This document shows, one piece after another, positions 56,251-64,000 of a stretch of DNA of 64,000 nucleotides. The number at the start of each line of letters is the position of its first letter. Positions within the stretch are counted from its first letter, which is position 1. The stretch spans positions 186,001 through 250,000 of the forward strand of contig NZ_JARJBB010000008.1 in assembly GCF_029269835.1 (NCBI RefSeq), written 5' to 3'. Source of the stretch: Streptomyces tropicalis (GTDB taxonomy: Bacteria > Actinomycetota > Actinomycetes > Streptomycetales > Streptomycetaceae). Both the position numbers and the translations under genes were made by a program. The notes beneath the pieces are model-generated. The model had not been told where the DNA came from. It saw only the letters and a list, made by a program, of their open reading frames with translations, and ran no database searches.

Positions 56251-58593
56251 GTGGTGGGTCAGCTGACGCAGCACGATCCGCGGCGGATCGGGCCGTTCGA
56301 GGTGCTGGGACGGCTGGGTGCCGGCGGCATGGGGCTGGTCTATCTCGCGCGCTCGGCGTCCGGCCGGCGGGTGGCGATCAAGACCGTGCGGACCGAACTG
56401 GCCGAGGACCAGCTGTTCCGGGTCCGCTTCACGCGCGAGGTCGAGGCGGCCCGCGCGGTCTCCGGCTTCTACACGGCCGCGGTCGTCGACGCCGACCCGC
56501 GTGCCGCCGTGCCGTGGCTCGCCACCGCCTACGTCCCGGCGCCTTCGCTCGAGGAGATAGTGACCGAGTGCGGTCCCCTCCCGGCCCAGGCGGTGCGCTG
56601 GCTCGCCGCGGGCGTCGCCGAGGCGCTGCAGTCCATCCACGGGGCCGGGCTGGTCCACCGCGACCTGAAGCCGTCGAACGTCCTGGTCGTCGAGGACGGC
56701 CCCCGGGTGATCGACTTCGGCATCGCCTCGGGCGTCTCCAACACCCGCCTGACCATGACGAACGTCGCCGTCGGCACCCCCGCCTACATGTCCCCCGAGC
56801 AGGCGAAGGACTCGCGCAGCGTGACCGGCGCCAGCGACGTCTTCTCGCTGGGCTCCACCCTCGTCTTCGCCGCCACCGGGCACGCCCCCTTCCACGGCGC
56901 CAACCCGGTGGAGACGGTCTTCATGCTGCTGCGGGAGGGCCCCGACCTGGAGGGCCTGCCCGACGAGCTGCGCCCGCTGATCGAGTCCTGCATGCAGATG
57001 GAGGCGCCGAGCCGGCCCACGCCCGCGGACCTCCAGTCCCAGCTCGCCCCGCACCTGTTCGGCTCCGGCTCCGACGACAGCGGCACCGCCTCGGCCTGGC
57101 TGCCGGAGAAGGCGGTCGCGCTCATCGAGGGCCGCCGCGGCGGCCGCCCGCCCGTGCAGAGCACCGCCGGCCCCCGCAGCGGCGGCCGGCCCCCGGTGCC
57201 GCCCCCGCCCTCGCACGACCCGGTCGTCCCGGCGCCGGCCCTGCCCGCCCCGGTCGGCGCCCCCGGCACCGGTCCGGTGCTGCTGGCCGGCGCACAGGTC
57301 CCGATCGGCCCCGGGCCGCGGGTCGCCGACGCCCGTGCCGCCGCGGTCAAGGCGCCGCCGCCGGAGGCCGGCCTGGCCGCGTCCTGGTCCCGGCCCCGCC
57401 CCGGCGTCAACGGCGCCGACCCGGCGGTCGCGGCCGTCCCGGCCACACCCCCGGAGACCGCGGCCGGCTGGCGCCCGTGGCGCTTCCGTATGTCGAACGA
57501 CGTGTGGGGGACGCCGTCCGTCGCCGACGACCTCGTGTACGTCACCTCCTTCGAGGTGCACGCCCTGGACGTGGCGACCGGCCGCCGCCGCTTCAAGACC
57601 CGGGACGTGGCCTGGTCGATGGCGGTCGCCGACGGCAGGATCCACGCCTCCGACGGGCCCACCCTGTTCGCCCTCGACGCCCGGGAGGGCGCCGACCTGT
57701 GGCGGCAGCAGACCGACGCCTGGGTGTACTCGCTGCGCGCCGACCGGGGCACCGTGGTCACCGGCACCCGCGGCGGCGGCGTCCAGGGCTGGGAGGCGTC
57801 GAACGGCCGCAAGCTCTGGGAGCTGTCCGGAGCCCAGAGCGACTTCGAGTCCCCGGAGGCCGGCCCCCTCGTCCACGAGGGCACGGTGTTCGTCTGGCAG
57901 GACGCCCGGCTGCGCGCCCTGGAGGCCCGTACCGGCGAGGAGCGCTGGTCCTACCCGATCGGCGACGCCGCCTCCTGCGGCGGGGTCCCGGTACGGCTCA
58001 CCCCGGCACCCGACGGCTACGTCTACGTCGCGGCCGGTACCCGCGTCCTGGCCCTCGACATCGCCGGCGGACGGGTGCGCTGGCACTTCGAGGCCCCCGC
58101 GGTCTTCCTCTGCCCGCCGGCCTTCGCGTCCGGCCCGGCGGTGACCGGCGGCGGGGTCTACCTCGCCGACTACCTCGGCACGGTCTACGCCCTGGACGCC
58201 ACCGACGGCCGCGACCGCTGGCGCATCGCCACCGAGGCGCGTTCCGCGATCGACCCGGTCCTGGTCGCCGCGGGCCATGTGCACGTCGGCAGCGGCAAGG
58301 GCCTCTACACCCTGGACGCGGTGACCGGCACGCCCAAGTGGCGCTTCCAGGCGGGCGGCGACGTGGTGGGCTCCCCGGTGGTCGCCGAGGGCCGGATCCA
58401 CTTCGGCTCCACCGACCACCTGCTGTACACCCTCAAGGCCGACGACGGCCGGCTGCGCTGGAAGCTCGCCACCGGCGGCGAGATCACCGGCTCCCCGGTG
58501 ATCCGGGACGGGGTGGTGTACGCGTGCAGCAAGGACCGCTGCGTGTACGCGCTGGACGCGGAGAAGGGCACCGGCACGGCCCGCACGGCCTGA
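56251..58593 (+). CDS. afsK: Membrane-associated Ser/Thr protein kinase AfsK
   Basis: A 780-residue kinase controlling secondary metabolism and tip growth by phosphorylating AfsR (and DivIVA in S. coelicolor). The kinase domain has GAGGMG (23-28), Lys44, HRDLKPSN (catalytic Asp138) and DFG (155-157). Thr168 in TRLTMTNVAVGT matches the reported autophosphorylation site. A Pro-rich linker (about 330-420) leads to a C-terminal PQQ-type beta-propeller (YVTSFEVHALDVATGRR, LYTLKADDGRLRWKL). The GTG at 56251 is chosen to match the known MV-DQLTQHDP start. A bulged 15-bp hairpin follows. Confidence 0.95.
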   Translation: MVGQLTQHDPRRIGPFEVLGRLGAGGMGLVYLARSASGRRVAIKTVRTELAEDQLFRVRFTREVEAARAVSGFYTAAVVDADPRAAVPWLATAYVPAPSLEEIVTECGPLPAQAVRWLAAGVAEALQSIHGAGLVHRDLKPSNVLVVEDGPRVIDFGIASGVSNTRLTMTNVAVGTPAYMSPEQAKDSRSVTGASDVFSLGSTLVFAATGHAPFHGANPVETVFMLLREGPDLEGLPDELRPLIESCMQMEAPSRPTPADLQSQLAPHLFGSGSDDSGTASAWLPEKAVALIEGRRGGRPPVQSTAGPRSGGRPPVPPPPSHDPVVPAPALPAPVGAPGTGPVLLAGAQVPIGPGPRVADARAAAVKAPPPEAGLAASWSRPRPGVNGADPAVAAVPATPPETAAGWRPWRFRMSNDVWGTPSVADDLVYVTSFEVHALDVATGRRRFKTRDVAWSMAVADGRIHASDGPTLFALDAREGADLWRQQTDAWVYSLRADRGTVVTGTRGGGVQGWEASNGRKLWELSGAQSDFESPEAGPLVHEGTVFVWQDARLRALEARTGEERWSYPIGDAASCGGVPVRLTPAPDGYVYVAAGTRVLALDIAGGRVRWHFEAPAVFLCPPAFASGPAVTGGGVYLADYLGTVYALDATDGRDRWRIATEARSAIDPVLVAAGHVHVGSGKGLYTLDAVTGTPKWRFQAGGDVVGSPVVAEGRIHFGSTDHLLYTLKADDGRLRWKLATGGEITGSPVIRDGVVYACSKDRCVYALDAEKGTGTARTA

Positions 58594-58604
58594 CGGCGGA
58601 CGGC

Positions 58605-58638
58605 GTTGCGGTACCCGGCGTTGCGCCGGGTACGCAAC
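58605..58638 (+). terminator. Terminator of afsK
   Basis: A 15-bp stem with one bulged G (GTTGCG-GTACCCGGCG pairing with CGCCGGGTA-CGCAAC), loop TTG, 11 bases after the stop. Confidence 0.8.
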
Positions 58639-58690
58639 GGTCGCCCACCGGTGACATGGCCGTGACAGCCCCCTGCCTACGCTGGCGGGC

Positions 58691-59224
58691 ATGAACTCAC
58701 GGGGACGCACACTCAGGCTCGCGGGGGTGTCGGCTGCGGTCGTCCTCTGCCTCACCGGCTTCACCGGACGCAGCCACGGACACAGCTACAGCCACAGCCG
58801 GCACTCCTCGGGCGGCGGCGGATGCAGCAGCTCCCACCAGGACCACGACACGTCGACGCACAGGAGCCGCGGCTACGGCTCCTCCGGCGGCTACCGGACC
58901 CCGTACCGCAACCGGCACACGCCCAGCAGCTCCCCGACCGGGACCACCCGGCAGGACGCGACCGCGCGGCTGCTGCGCTGCGCGAGCGCGAAGACGCCGT
59001 TCGCGACCGTCGAGGTCGCCAACCCGAACTCCGCGTCCGGCACCTTCACCGTCACCGTCGGCTTCCGCGACGCCGGCGACCTCCCGCTCGTGTCCCGGCC
59101 GCGGCAGGTCCAGGTGCCCGCGCGCGGGAAGGCGACCGTGAAGGTCCCCGTCGCCACCGCGGCCGACGCCGCGAAGGTCGCCCACTGCGTCGTGGACTCG
59201 GTCGCCCCGCCCGCCACCCGCTGA
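58691..59224 (+). CDS. Small secreted protein between afsK and afsS
   Basis: A 177-residue exported protein: signal peptide MNSRGRTLRLAGVSAAVVLC with cleavage near GFTG, a His/Ser/Gly-rich, probably disordered stretch (SYSHSRHSSGGGGCSSSHQDH), and a C-terminal beta-sandwich-like domain (ATVEVANPNSASGTFTVTVGFRD, two Cys). TACGCT ends 7 bases before ATG 58691 and no SD is present, so a leaderless start is likely. It occupies the place of SCO4424 in S. coelicolor (recalled). Function unknown. Confidence 0.8.
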   Translation: MNSRGRTLRLAGVSAAVVLCLTGFTGRSHGHSYSHSRHSSGGGGCSSSHQDHDTSTHRSRGYGSSGGYRTPYRNRHTPSSSPTGTTRQDATARLLRCASAKTPFATVEVANPNSASGTFTVTVGFRDAGDLPLVSRPRQVQVPARGKATVKVPVATAADAAKVAHCVVDSVAPPATR

Positions 59225-59250
59225 GGCCCGCGGCCCCCGCACGCACGAAA

Positions 59251-59292
59251 AATCGGCTGTGTCCGCTCCGGAAGGAGTGGGCACAGCCGATT
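59251..59292. terminator. Strong convergent terminator
   Basis: Outer stem AATCGGCTGTG/CACAGCCGATT extended by TCC/GGG pairs and an inner CTCC/GGAG stem with GGAA loop. It separates the secreted-protein gene from afsS on the other strand. Confidence 0.85.
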
Positions 59293-59434
59293 CTCTTCGT
59301 CGCACGTCCGCCCGTTCGTCCGGACGTGCCTCGGTCGCGGCGGCTCCCCTCCGGGCCGCCGCGACCGCTCCCCCGTACCCGCTCCCCCGTGCCCGGTTCC
59401 CCGCGGCCCGTGTCCCCCGTGACCGCGGGAGGAA

Positions 59435-59617
59435 TCAGGCGCGCTCGTCCGTGGCGTGGATGTTGTCCGGGGCGACCTGGTCGCCGCCGGCATCGGCCGT
59501 CAGCGGGTTGCCGCCCTTGAGGGGCTCGGTCGTGGCGTGGATGTTGTCGGTGCTGACGGTGCCCGGCTTCTTCTCGGTCGCGTGGATGTTGCCGTCGGTG
59601 GTCTTCTCGTCGCTCAT
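59435..59617 (-). CDS. afsS: AfsS, small activator of antibiotic production
   Basis: A 60-residue hydrophilic protein with three copies of an N-I-H-A-T motif (GNIHATE at 9-15, DNIHATT at 24-30, DNIHATD at 51-57), the diagnostic repeat of AfsS, a sigma-factor-like small activator of actinorhodin and undecylprodigiosin production in S. coelicolor. ATG 59617 has GGGGAGG 6 bases upstream. It is transcribed in the same direction as afsR, 204 bp downstream of it, from its own AfsR-dependent promoter. Confidence 0.95.
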   Translation of the reverse strand: MSDEKTTDGNIHATEKKPGTVSTDNIHATTEPLKGGNPLTADAGGDQVAPDNIHATDERA

Positions 59618-59772
59618 GTCTGCCTCCCCGTGCAGGTGCTGATGGGTCGTCGTGCGCGCCCGGTCGGCGGCTCCCCCGAGGGTCGCCGACCGGGCGGATC
59701 AGGGCCGTTCACCCTATGGCACGGCCCCTGGTCGCTTCGCCCGCCCCCCGACGCGACGGAACGACAACTCCG

Positions 59773-59806
59773 AGACTGCCGGGCGGCGATAAACGAACGA
59801 TGAACG
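59773..59806 (-). promoter_or_regulatory. AfsR box and promoter of afsS
   Basis: On the minus strand two abutting 11-bp direct repeats, CGTTCATCGTT (59806-59796) and CGTTTATCGCC (59795-59785), are followed after 6 bases by a -10-like CAGTCT (59778-59773). This is the OmpR/SARP arrangement in which the activator occupies the -35 region, and it matches the described AfsR site before afsS. The GTTCATC half also resembles a PhoP box repeat. Confidence 0.8.
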
Positions 59807-59821
59807 CCCCGGCGCCGGCCC

Positions 59822-62791
59822 TCAGGCCACGGGCAGCGGCGCCAGCAGCTCCCGCACCGTCTCCGCCTCCGGCGCGCCCAGCGCCTCGAACAGGCTCAGC
59901 GACTCACGCCAGCACACCTCGGCGCGACCGGTGTGCCCGATGCCGTGCAGACCGCGGCCGAGCACGACGAGCGCGTTCCCCCGGCGCCAGTCGCCGCCGA
60001 TGTCGCGCAGTACGGTGAGCGCCAGTTCCGCGTTGGCGGCGGCCTGCGCCGGGCGCAGCGCCACGAGGTCGACCTCGGCCAGCCGGAACAGGGCCATTCC
60101 CTCCCACAGTTGCTGGCGGCTGTCCCGGAACACCGCCAGCGCCTCCTGGAGCCGGGCCGACGCCTCCCCCGGGCGGCCGCTCTGGGTGAGGGCCAGCCCC
60201 AGCGCGTAACGCCCGTTGGCGCCCTTCAGTGCGTGCCCCATGTCGTCGTAGGTGTCGGTGCCCTGCTGCGCCAGGGCGACCGCGCTGTGGGTGCGGCCGG
60301 TGGCCAGGTGGATGCGCGAGAGGTTGCACAGCGCGCTCGCCTCGCCCGGCCGGTCCTGGCAGGCGCGGAACCCCTCGATGGCGCGTTCCAGCTGGGCCTC
60401 GCCGTCGTCGTACCGGTTCTGGTAGAGGGCGATCACCCCCAGGGTGTTGTAGGCCCAGCAGGCGGCCAGCGGGTCGACCCCGGTGCTCAGTTCGGCCGCG
60501 CGCCCCGCCGCGCGCACCGCCAGGTCGAAGCGGCCGGTGATGTGGTGCACGTAGGCCAGCATGATCAGGGCCCGCGCCTCGGCACGCGGGTCGGCCGACG
60601 TCGCCGCCGCCTCGCGCAGGGCCGCGGCGACGCTCTCGTACGCCTTGGAGTTGGTGCCCGACTCCGCGAGGTCCACGCACGCCCACAGGGTGTCGACGGC
60701 CCGGCGGAGGAAGCCGGGGACGGCCGACTGCCGCACGCAGGCCAGCAGGGACACGGCCTCCGCGTACAGCCAGTCCTGGGCGCGGTGGCGGTCGGTGAAG
60801 GCGAGGCCGGGGTGGCGGGCCGTCTGGAGGTGGTCCACCAGCCGGTCCCCGGGCCGCTCGATGCCGTACACCCCGGCCGCGGTGGCGAGGTAGAAGTCCA
60901 GCAGCCGCGACAGGGCGGCGTCCCGCTCGCTCGGCGGATGCTCGTCGCGCTCCGCACAGGCGCGGGCGAACAGCCGCACCAGGTCGTGGTAGCGGTAGCG
61001 GCCGGGCGCGGCCGACTCCAGCAGGGAGGTGTCGACCAGCGACTCCAGGACGTCCTCGGTCTCCTCCACCGGCAGGTCCAGGACGGCGGCGGCCGCGGCC
61101 AGCGACACGTCCGGGCCGTCGGCCAGGCCCAGCAGCCGGAAGGCGCGGGCCTGCGCCGGCTCCAGCTGCCCGTAGCCGAGTTCGAAGGTCGCCTTCACCG
61201 CGAGGTCGCCGGCCTGCAGCTCGTCCAGGCGGCGCCGCCCGTCGGCGAGCTTCGCCGCCAGCACCGACACCGTCCAGGTGCGGCGGGCCGCCAGCCGGGA
61301 GGCGGCGATGCGGATGGCCAGCGGCAGGAAGCCGCACGCCGCGACCACGTCCAGGGCCGCCTCCCGCTCGGAGGCCACCCGCTCCTCGCCGACGATCCGG
61401 GTGAACAGCTGCAGCGCCTCCTCCGGGGACATCACGTCCAGGTCCACCAGGTGCGCGCCCGCCAGGTCCACCATCCGCACCCGCGAGGTCACCAGGGCCG
61501 CGCAGCCGTCGGTGCCCGGCAGCAGCGGCCGGACCTGCGCCGCGTCCCGTGCGTTGTCCAGCAGGACCAGCACCCGGCGTCCGTCCAGCACCGACCGGTA
61601 CAGAGCCGCCCGCTCCTCCAGCGAGTCGGGGATCGCCGAGTCGGCCGTGCCGAGCGCGCGCAGGAAGGAGCCGAGCACCGTCTCCGGCTCCGCGGACCGC
61701 GGGCCCGCGCCCTGGAGGTCGACGTAGAGCTGGCCGTCGGGGAAGGCCGTCCGCGCCCGGTGGGCCACGTGCACCGCGAGTGTGGTCTTGCCGACGCCGC
61801 CGATCCCGGCCAGCGCGGACACCGCCATCACCCGGCCGTCCGCCGACGCCAGCACCTCGCTCAGCTCGTCCACGAAGGCCGTACGGCCGGTGAAGTCGGG
61901 GACAGTGGCCGGGAGTTGTGCGGGCCGTACCGGTGCCACCGGCGCCTCCGCCACCGGGGAGGGCGCCTCCGCGAGCGCCGGGTCGGCCTGCAGGATCCGC
62001 TGCTGGAGCTCGCGCAGCTCCGGGCACGGGTCCACCCCGAGCTCGTCGGCGAGCAGCCGCCGGGTGTCGGCGTACACCGCGAGGGCCTCCGCCTGCCGGC
62101 CGCTGCGGTACAGCGCCAGCATCAGCAGTTCGCGCAGCCGCTCGCGCAGCGGGTGCTCCGCGGTGAGCGCGGTCAGCTCGGAGACGGCCTCGGCATGGCA
62201 GCCCTGCTCCAGGTCCATGTCGAGGCGGGACTCCAGCAGTTGGAGCCGCCACTCCTCCAGGCGGACCCGCTGCGCCTCGGCGTAGGGGCCCGGCACCCCG
62301 GCCAGCGGCCCGCCGTCCCACAGGGCCAGGGCGCGGCCCAGGGCCTCCCGTGCCCGGCACAGGTCGCCGGCCGTGCGCGCCCTCTCCGCCCGCGCCGCCA
62401 GGTCCTGGGCCGCCGCCAGGTCCAGCGCGCCCTCGCCGAGCCCGCGCACGGCGTACCCGCCGGACTCGCTCACCAGCACCCCGGGGTCCAGTGCCTTGCG
62501 CAGCCGGGAGGCGTACGTCCGTACCGCGGCGAGCGCCTGCGACGGCGGCTCCTCGCCCCACAGCGCGTCGATCAGCTCGGCCGCGGTCGCGGTGCGCCCC
62601 TCGCGCAGCAGCAGGGCGGCGAGCAGGGCGCGCTGCTGGGGGGAGCCGGTGCTGAGGGGGGCGTCGCCGCGCCAGGCGCGCACCGGGCCGAGCACGCCGA
62701 AGCGCAGCCGGTCCGGCTCCGCGGGGGAGCCGGGACGTCGCTGTTCCGGTACGCGCGGCACACCGTCCATGGCGCGCGGTACACCGTCCAT
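59822..62791 (-). CDS. afsR: AfsR, SARP-family global regulator
   Basis: A 989-residue SARP. OmpR-like winged helix (about 28-110), BTAD domain (115-275), NB-ARC ATPase with P-loop GIGGVGKTT (329-337) and VLVLLDNARDA, and a C-terminal TPR region (about 660-985). Phosphorylated by AfsK, it activates afsS. Start: ATG 62791 has AGGGGGA five bases upstream. A second ATG at 62770 begins MDGVPRVPEQRR, as in known AfsR, but lacks an SD because a 21-bp duplication (MDGVPRA-MDGVPRV) has moved the ribosome site upstream. Confidence 0.95.
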   Translation of the reverse strand: MDGVPRAMDGVPRVPEQRRPGSPAEPDRLRFGVLGPVRAWRGDAPLSTGSPQQRALLAALLLREGRTATAAELIDALWGEEPPSQALAAVRTYASRLRKALDPGVLVSESGGYAVRGLGEGALDLAAAQDLAARAERARTAGDLCRAREALGRALALWDGGPLAGVPGPYAEAQRVRLEEWRLQLLESRLDMDLEQGCHAEAVSELTALTAEHPLRERLRELLMLALYRSGRQAEALAVYADTRRLLADELGVDPCPELRELQQRILQADPALAEAPSPVAEAPVAPVRPAQLPATVPDFTGRTAFVDELSEVLASADGRVMAVSALAGIGGVGKTTLAVHVAHRARTAFPDGQLYVDLQGAGPRSAEPETVLGSFLRALGTADSAIPDSLEERAALYRSVLDGRRVLVLLDNARDAAQVRPLLPGTDGCAALVTSRVRMVDLAGAHLVDLDVMSPEEALQLFTRIVGEERVASEREAALDVVAACGFLPLAIRIAASRLAARRTWTVSVLAAKLADGRRRLDELQAGDLAVKATFELGYGQLEPAQARAFRLLGLADGPDVSLAAAAAVLDLPVEETEDVLESLVDTSLLESAAPGRYRYHDLVRLFARACAERDEHPPSERDAALSRLLDFYLATAAGVYGIERPGDRLVDHLQTARHPGLAFTDRHRAQDWLYAEAVSLLACVRQSAVPGFLRRAVDTLWACVDLAESGTNSKAYESVAAALREAAATSADPRAEARALIMLAYVHHITGRFDLAVRAAGRAAELSTGVDPLAACWAYNTLGVIALYQNRYDDGEAQLERAIEGFRACQDRPGEASALCNLSRIHLATGRTHSAVALAQQGTDTYDDMGHALKGANGRYALGLALTQSGRPGEASARLQEALAVFRDSRQQLWEGMALFRLAEVDLVALRPAQAAANAELALTVLRDIGGDWRRGNALVVLGRGLHGIGHTGRAEVCWRESLSLFEALGAPEAETVRELLAPLPVA

Positions 62792-63020
62792 GCCGTCCCC
62801 CTAGACATCCTGACCGACCCCGTCAGTTTGCCTTGTTCACACCGGATGCGTCAGCCGCCCGAGACGCCGATCACAGAGCGGCTCACGGGGGTCCACCGCC
62901 TCCACACACAGTCTCCACACCCGCCGGGCATCCCGTACGCTCGTGGCCCGTCGCACCAGTGACGGTTCGTCACCTCTTGACCGTCACTTCCGGACCGTCA
63001 CCTCCGGATCGCCGCCCCCG

Positions 63021-64000
63021 TCACCGGTGCCCCAGGAAGACGGGGTTGGTGAAGGCCGCCATCACCCCGGGCAGCGGGCCGACGGCCGTCTCGTGCCGGA
63101 CCTCCGCCCGCACGTAGGCCGTGTTGGCGGGGGTCGTCCGCCACTCGACGGTGCCCGAGCCGGAGACCGGCAGCGGATCCCCGGTCAGCAGCACGCCCTG
63201 GTCGGTGACGAGCCGGACCGAGCAGCGGGGGGCGCCCGAGACCTCCAGGCGGACCGTGACGGGCGTGCCGGGGTCCACGGACAGCCGCTCCCCGATGCCC
63301 GCCTGCCGTCCCGGCCCCGCGGTGGCGGAGAAGGCCAGCGTGACGTGCCGGGACTCGGCCACGTAGGAGCGGCCCGCGCGGATGCCCTCCTGGACCGCCT
63401 CCACGGTCAGGTCGTCGGCCAGGACGACCGTCTGCGGCGTGCCCACCGCGTCCGGGGCGCGGTGGGCGTCGCTGTTGCCCATCGCGGGGATCCAGCCGCG
63501 GCCCTCGCGCACGGACGCCACCAGCCGGTTGTCCCAGTCGGCCAGCGTCACCTCGTCGTCGGGCGTGAAGGGTCCGTTCCACACCTCCACCGCGTCCGCC
63601 TCGCCGAAGCCGAACTTCCAGCCGCAGCCGAGGCAGGTGGCGTGCGGGTGTGCGGGCACCACGAGGCCGCCGGCGGAGCGGATCCGGCGCGCGTGGTGCC
63701 CGAAGCGGCCGTCCCGGGCCCGGTAGCGCCAGTCCACGAAGGTGCCCGGGTCGGTGCCGAGCGCCAGCACGTGCCCGTTGCGGGTGGTGACCTCCTCGCC
63801 GAGCATGATCAGCAGGTCGTCGCCCGCCTGGTCCGCCCAGTGCGGGTGCGACGCGTGCGTGTTGTGGTCGGAGGAGTTGATGAAGTCCAGGCCGGCCGAC
63901 CGGGCCTGCGCCGCGATCTCGGCGGGCGTGCGGCGCCCGTCGGAGTGCCAGGAGTGCACGTGGCAGTCGCCGCGATACCAGTCCCGGCCCCTGCCCCGCG
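63021..64000 (-). CDS. PHP-domain metallohydrolase (CehA/McbA family), C-terminal part
   Basis: A 326-residue fragment; the N-terminus lies beyond the window. PHP metal-binding motifs are visible: GDCHVHSWHSDG (H-x-H), INSSDHNTHAS, LGEEVTTRNGHVLALG, and AHPHA/GNSDAH at the last ligands. A C-terminal beta-sandwich (VTVRLEVSGAPRCSVRL) completes the CehA-like fold. Such proteins are metal-dependent phosphoesterases or esterases; the substrate is unknown and secretion cannot be judged without the N-terminus. Between it and afsR, TGACGGT/ACCGTCA (62960-62986) can form a hairpin. Confidence 0.88.
   Translation of the reverse strand, partial: RGRGRDWYRGDCHVHSWHSDGRRTPAEIAAQARSAGLDFINSSDHNTHASHPHWADQAGDDLLIMLGEEVTTRNGHVLALGTDPGTFVDWRYRARDGRFGHHARRIRSAGGLVVPAHPHATCLGCGWKFGFGEADAVEVWNGPFTPDDEVTLADWDNRLVASVREGRGWIPAMGNSDAHRAPDAVGTPQTVVLADDLTVEAVQEGIRAGRSYVAESRHVTLAFSATAGPGRQAGIGERLSVDPGTPVTVRLEVSGAPRCSVRLVTDQGVLLTGDPLPVSGSGTVEWRTTPANTAYVRAEVRHETAVGPLPGVMAAFTNPVFLGHR

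Noticed and set aside
59785..59806. Considered as a PhoP box rather than an AfsR box
   Set aside because: The location before afsS and the known AfsR requirement favour AfsR; PhoP overlap is kept only as a possibility.

Overview
The window is about 74% GC with strongly GC-biased third codon positions. Gene content and gene order both point to the core chromosome of a Streptomyces species close to S. coelicolor. The strongest evidence is the set kbpA - afsK - secreted protein - afsS - afsR at the right end, and dmdR1 back to back with nagS in the middle. Ortholog names were recalled from S. coelicolor literature and not looked up.

Layout. 1-7.2 kb: the end of an MFS exporter, a roughly 0.7 kb tandem-repeat tract with no gene, then small metabolic genes (GNAT, RNA 2',3'-cyclic phosphodiesterase, aldo/keto reductase, SGNH hydrolase, secreted propeller protein) and serC. 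7.4-11.4 kb: an FAD/Fe-S oxidase and an EamA transporter. 11.7-22.1 kb: a tightly packed, largely overlapping catabolic operon (TIGR03084 protein, AtuA-like protein, acyl-CoA carboxylase beta and alpha, acyl-CoA dehydrogenase, cinnamate/coumarate-CoA ligase, enoyl-CoA hydratase, TetR). It starts at a promoter covered by a palindrome. 22.1-25.6 kb: a 25-residue leader peptide ahead of a 2-oxoglutarate/IPNS-type oxygenase, then citrate synthase and pdxH. 25.6-29.8 kb: a candidate small RNA, an alpha/beta hydrolase without its nucleophile, dmdR1, nagS with a DasR-type operator, and a broken acetyltransferase. 29.9-41.6 kb: a PAS/GAF sensor, an ABC exporter, a Prim-Pol-like protein, an XRE/TPR regulator, a proline-rich membrane protein, a substrate-binding lipoprotein, an SCO4402-type protein, a MITE-like element and purU. 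41.6-47 kb: an ECF sigma / anti-sigma pair, a divergent STAS protein, an EF-hand protein and a serine-kinase-type ATPase. 47-55 kb: DUF3592 protein, GlxA-type AraC regulator with divergent MFS, flavin monooxygenase, two GNATs, a PNPOx-family protein and a TetR. 55-64 kb: the AfsK/AfsR antibiotic-control locus, then the C-terminal part of a PHP metallohydrolase running off the edge.

How the genes work together. The 11.7-22.1 kb operon can activate an acid to its CoA ester, dehydrogenate it, carboxylate it and hydrate it. This resembles acyclic terpenoid or branched-chain acid breakdown (Atu/Liu logic), with its own repressor at the end. At the right end, AfsK phosphorylates AfsR, KbpA restrains AfsK, and AfsR activates afsS. 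A contiguous pair of 11-bp repeats lies between afsR and afsS, where AfsR is expected to bind.

No tRNA, rRNA, CRISPR array, prophage or intact insertion sequence was seen. The most interesting unexplained items are the candidate small RNA with a 12-codon frame at 25.6-25.8 kb, the leaderless cysteine-containing leader peptide at 22.17 kb, the MITE at 40.4 kb, the alpha/beta hydrolase with Ala in place of the nucleophile, and the repeat tract at 0.4-1.1 kb.
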